Shown in pieces: positions 61,574 to 64,000 of a DNA stretch of 64,000 bases. The translations under genes were made by a program, and so were the position numbers. Each line of letters opens with the position of its first letter. Positions within the stretch are counted from its first letter, which is position 1. The DNA lies in NCBI GenBank assembly GCA_041640715.1, contig JBEPZU010000002.1, forward strand, positions 1 through 64,000, given 5' to 3'. The notes under the pieces are model-generated. The model did not search any database. It was not told where the DNA came from and saw nothing but the letters and a program-made list of their open reading frames with translations. This stretch comes from DSFO01 sp041640715 (GTDB lineage: Archaea > Thermoproteota > Thermoprotei > Gearchaeales > Gearchaeaceae).

Positions 61574-62701
61574 CTATTTCTCTTTTAGAACTAGCAAGAT
61601 AGAAGGCATTATAATACTCAAAGCGATGGAAATGATGAAAAAATTGCTTGGGCCTAGGAAGAGGAAGACCAACCCTCCTAATATCCCTCCTAAGGTTCTG
61701 AATATACCTATGAGCAAATTTATATTCGAGACAGAAGTCGCTCTTTCATAGGAATTACTATACATCGCTGAATAAGAAAACAAAGGTATCCATAAAAATA
61801 GCCAAAAAGGAAGTGAATACAATACAGCAAATACTAATATGTTATCAGTGATGTAGAGCAAAATATAGTAAGTAGGATAATATATCGAGCCTATAAGGAT
61901 GACTTTCTTAATTCCAAGCTTATCGATAAGTTTTCCTACATAAGGCGAGGCTGCTATTCCTGTCACCGTAGATATTGCGTTTATCAATCCCCATTCTACG
62001 ATTCCTCCTTTTAAATAGAATATGTAATACGCTGGTACGATTGAGAAAAATATAGCTGGGGCTATGATTATCGAAGAAGAAAATAATCTAAAAAAGTTTG
62101 TCTTCGTTATGACATCTAAAAGATTAAGTTTTTTAGGATTTTCATTAAATATTCTTTCTTCTTTGAACTTGAACATCCATAAAGAAATGACCATTCCTAA
62201 TATGCTCTCAAGAATCGTGGATAGTTCAAAGCCTAATATTTCAATAATATAACCGAAGAAAATACTTCCCAAGAAGTATCCTAGGTTTATGAACAAAAAT
62301 ACCTTACCTACAGAAGTACCTATCTTCTTGCTTCTTTCAGTTTCATAGGATATTATTAATGGCTGACCTATCTGGATTATCGCAGAGGATATTATAAGTG
62401 TAGCTAGTATGAATATCCTTTCGTCGATGAAAGTAGATGAAAGTAACAATAACGAACCTATCAAAACCGCTATGCTTGCGTATTTTATTCTGTATCCGCT
62501 TCTATCGGAAATAGGAGCTATGAATATAGGAGCTATTCCTGTGGAAAAGGCCGCCGCAGCATATATCAACGCAGTAGCCAATATTCCTGTGATCTCATAG
62601 GCATAGATTGATAGGAAAATCAATGGATAGGTTATGAGGAAACCATAAAACGTGTATATGATTTCTAAGAAGTTATGAGGAATAAATCTTTGTGCCTGCA
62701 T
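61574..62701 (-). CDS. major facilitator superfamily permease
   Basis: The 375-residue protein has about 11 to 12 helices. It has the MFS loop IAPISDRSGYRIKYA after helix 2 and a repeat-like LIDKLGIKKVI in the second half. Substrate unknown. Its start overlaps the end of the carbamate-kinase-like gene by 29 bp, so the two are probably co-expressed. It is convergent with merA, separated by 5 bp. Confidence 0.82.
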   Translation of the reverse strand: MQAQRFIPHNFLEIIYTFYGFLITYPLIFLSIYAYEITGILATALIYAAAAFSTGIAPIFIAPISDRSGYRIKYASIAVLIGSLLLLSSTFIDERIFILATLIISSAIIQIGQPLIISYETERSKKIGTSVGKVFLFINLGYFLGSIFFGYIIEILGFELSTILESILGMVISLWMFKFKEERIFNENPKKLNLLDVITKTNFFRLFSSSIIIAPAIFFSIVPAYYIFYLKGGIVEWGLINAISTVTGIAASPYVGKLIDKLGIKKVILIGSIYYPTYYILLYITDNILVFAVLYSLPFWLFLWIPLFSYSAMYSNSYERATSVSNINLLIGIFRTLGGILGGLVFLFLGPSNFFIISIALSIIMPSILLVLKEK

Positions 62702-63575
62702 TACCTTCTATTGCGCTTAAAATCTTATCAGTCGAGGTTATTATTGCTTCTCCTTTAGTATTTTCGAGGAATTTGATGCAAGCTAATATTTTAGGTTTCA
62801 TGCTTCCTTCTAGGAAATGTCCTTCCTTCAAGTATTTTTTGGCTTGGTTTACGCTCATCGAATAGATTTCTTCCTCGTTTTCTTTCATGAAGTTTAATTT
62901 AACTCTATCTATGTTGGTTGCTATCAATAGCACATCGCTTTTCAATTCCGTAGCTAAAATTGCGCTAACTGAATCTTTATCTATTACTGCTTCGATTCCT
63001 TCGATCAAACCTTCTTCGTTAATTACAACGGGAATACCTCCACCGCCGCAGGCTATGACTATCCCTTCCTCAGCTAACTTCTTTATGAGTTCCATTTCGA
63101 TTATCTTTATAGGTTCAGGAGACGGAACAACTCTTCTATAACCTATTTTCTCGCCAAATGTCGCTTTTTTCATCACGTATCCTTTCTTTTCAATTAAAAT
63201 CTTAGCCTCTTCTTCGCTGTATAAAGGTCCGATGGGTTTTTTCGGATTCAAGAAACTTTCGTCATCTCTTCTCACGAGCACTCTTGAAAGAACCACGAAT
63301 ACTTCCTTCTTATTTCTCAATGCTTTTTGAAGCAAATCTTGTATTCTATATCCTATCTGTGCTTGTGTCATCGCTACTAAGACATGTAGAGGTTCTCTAT
63401 AACTTAACATTTCTTGTTGTAAGAGCAATCTACCTACTTGAGGTCCATTTCCATGAGTTATAGATATTTCATAACCTAATTCTGATAATCGCGCTATTTG
63501 TTCACATACCTTATCCAATCCTTCATAATTCTCGCTAATAGCGTTTCCTCCAATCGCAATTGTTATTCTTCTCAT
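62673..63575 (-). CDS. carbamate kinase-like amino-acid kinase
   Basis: The 300-residue amino-acid-kinase protein has ITIAIGGNAI at the start, ITHGNGPQVGRLLLQQEM near residues 38-55, IVIACGGGGIPVV and the C-terminal AIITSTDKI...EGNAGTKI. All match carbamate kinase (ArcC), which makes ATP and carbamate from carbamoyl phosphate, or the reverse. No arginine deiminase genes are nearby. The coupled MFS permease could import a ureido or amino-acid substrate. It is divergent from the ACD-like gene across 91 bp. Confidence 0.83.
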   Translation of the reverse strand: MRRITIAIGGNAISENYEGLDKVCEQIARLSELGYEISITHGNGPQVGRLLLQQEMLSYREPLHVLVAMTQAQIGYRIQDLLQKALRNKKEVFVVLSRVLVRRDDESFLNPKKPIGPLYSEEEAKILIEKKGYVMKKATFGEKIGYRRVVPSPEPIKIIEMELIKKLAEEGIVIACGGGGIPVVINEEGLIEGIEAVIDKDSVSAILATELKSDVLLIATNIDRVKLNFMKENEEEIYSMSVNQAKKYLKEGHFLEGSMKPKILACIKFLENTKGEAIITSTDKILSAIEGNAGTKIYSS

Positions 63576-63666
63576 TGAATAAAATTAATTATATTTTTGG
63601 TAGTAAAAAAACATTTTGAGATTTCAACTAGTTAATCTTTTTTTCAAAATCAACTATAAATAGATA

Positions 63667-64000
63667 ATGAGTCAAATCTCGATATTAAAAAGCCTCAATC
63701 CTGTTTTCAATCCTAGAACTGTAGCTGTTATAGGAGCTAGTGGTACTCCAGGTAAAATAGGCTATACTATTTTCAATAATCTAATAAAAGGCAAGTTCAG
63801 AGGAAGAGTTTATCCAATAAATCCGAGTAGAAAATCGATATTAGGAAGAACTGCATATCCTAGTGTTCTTGATGTTCCTGAAGAAATAGATTTAGCTATA
63901 GTAGCCGTTAAGGCTGAATTCGTAGAAAATGTCCTTCAAGATTGCATAAAAGCCAACGTTAAAGCTGCAATAATAATAAGCGCTAATTTCAGAGAAGTTG
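63667..64000 (+). CDS. acyl-CoA synthetase (ADP-forming) alpha domain, N-terminal part
   Basis: The open frame runs 111 codons to the window edge. It shows NPRTVAVIGASGTPGKIGYTI, a CoA-binding Rossmann domain, with YPINPSRKSILGRTAYPSVLDV. This is typical of ADP-forming acetyl/acyl-CoA synthetase alpha chains, which make ATP from acyl-CoA in archaea. ATG 63667 is the start. The C-terminal domains and any fused beta chain lie outside the window. Confidence 0.85.
   Translation, partial: MSQISILKSLNPVFNPRTVAVIGASGTPGKIGYTIFNNLIKGKFRGRVYPINPSRKSILGRTAYPSVLDVPEEIDLAIVAVKAEFVENVLQDCIKANVKAAIIISANFREV

Noticed and set aside
1..64000. CRISPR array, insertion sequences, rRNA or tRNA genes
   Set aside because: No regularly spaced repeats, transposase genes or cloverleaf-forming segments were recognised on reading; a software scan was not possible.

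Overview
This 64 kb window reads as chromosomal DNA of a low-GC, hyperthermophilic or strongly thermophilic archaeon, most likely in the crenarchaeal (Thermoproteota) branch. The clearest marker is a complete single-chain reverse gyrase (46457-50182). Other archaeal markers are pantoate kinase, the CTP-dependent riboflavin kinase/regulator RbkR, the MptD/MptE/MptG pterin enzymes, pyrI next to pyrB, a geranylgeranyl-reductase-family enzyme, a Sulfolobus-type 7Fe ferredoxin and XerA. Many genes begin directly at ATG or GTG with an AT-rich TATA-like box about 26 nt upstream, as expected of leaderless transcripts. AGA/AGG arginine codons dominate. The species cannot be named from the sequence alone. 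The physiology suggested is respiratory and sulfur-linked.

Layout. 1-5300: two divergent YHS-domain genes, an APS-kinase-like/APH-like kinase pair, a metallo-beta-lactamase-fold hydrolase, endonuclease V, a divergent LplA-like protein and XerA. 5300-14300: a PhoU-type regulator and a complex I locus lacking the NADH module, in two operons (nuoJ-K-N and nuoA-B-C-D-H-I). The second ends in an unusual H-protein-like/TusA fusion, and a rhodanese gene sits between the two. 14400-17500: succinate dehydrogenase/fumarate reductase sdhABCD with FrdC/FrdD-like anchors. 17500-24600: pantoate kinase with an ECF-type S-component, a dihydropteroate-synthase-related protein, and a fused electron-transfer flavoprotein with its quinone oxidoreductase and ferredoxin. 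24700-30000: a GT-C-like membrane protein and the pyrimidine operon pyrF-E-B-I-C. 30000-36900: an ABC-2 exporter, a SIS-domain protein, rbkR facing a RibU-like transporter, a minimal HExxH protein, a geranylgeranyl reductase homologue, and a secreted protein beside a decayed duplicate.

37800-46400: mptD, mptE, mptG and DUF447 (tetrahydromethanopterin-type pterin synthesis), malate dehydrogenase, hydrolases, a threonine-dehydratase homologue, a nicotinamidase-like/amidohydrolase pair and small OB-fold and zinc-ribbon proteins. 46400-50600: reverse gyrase, then a strong C/D-box sRNA candidate. 50600-56700: an operon of SCO1, a CxxC membrane protein, a macro-domain protein, an alcohol dehydrogenase and a DUF1152 protein, followed by a ferredoxin and an unrecognised polytopic membrane protein with duplicated THxH motifs. 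56700-64000: a saccharopine-dehydrogenase-like protein, an M28-like membrane peptidase, a cysteine-rich HxlR regulator facing a mercuric reductase, an MFS permease with a carbamate-kinase-like enzyme, and the start of an ADP-forming acyl-CoA synthetase.

Functionally, sdhABCD, the fused ETF with its quinone oxidoreductase, and complex I all feed a quinone pool, with SCO1 hinting at a copper oxidase elsewhere. The most novel-looking items are the H-protein-like/TusA fusion inside the complex I operon, the HxlR/MerA pair, the THxH membrane protein, and very compact divergent promoters whose central AT box appears to serve both genes. No tRNA, rRNA, CRISPR array, insertion sequence or prophage was recognised.
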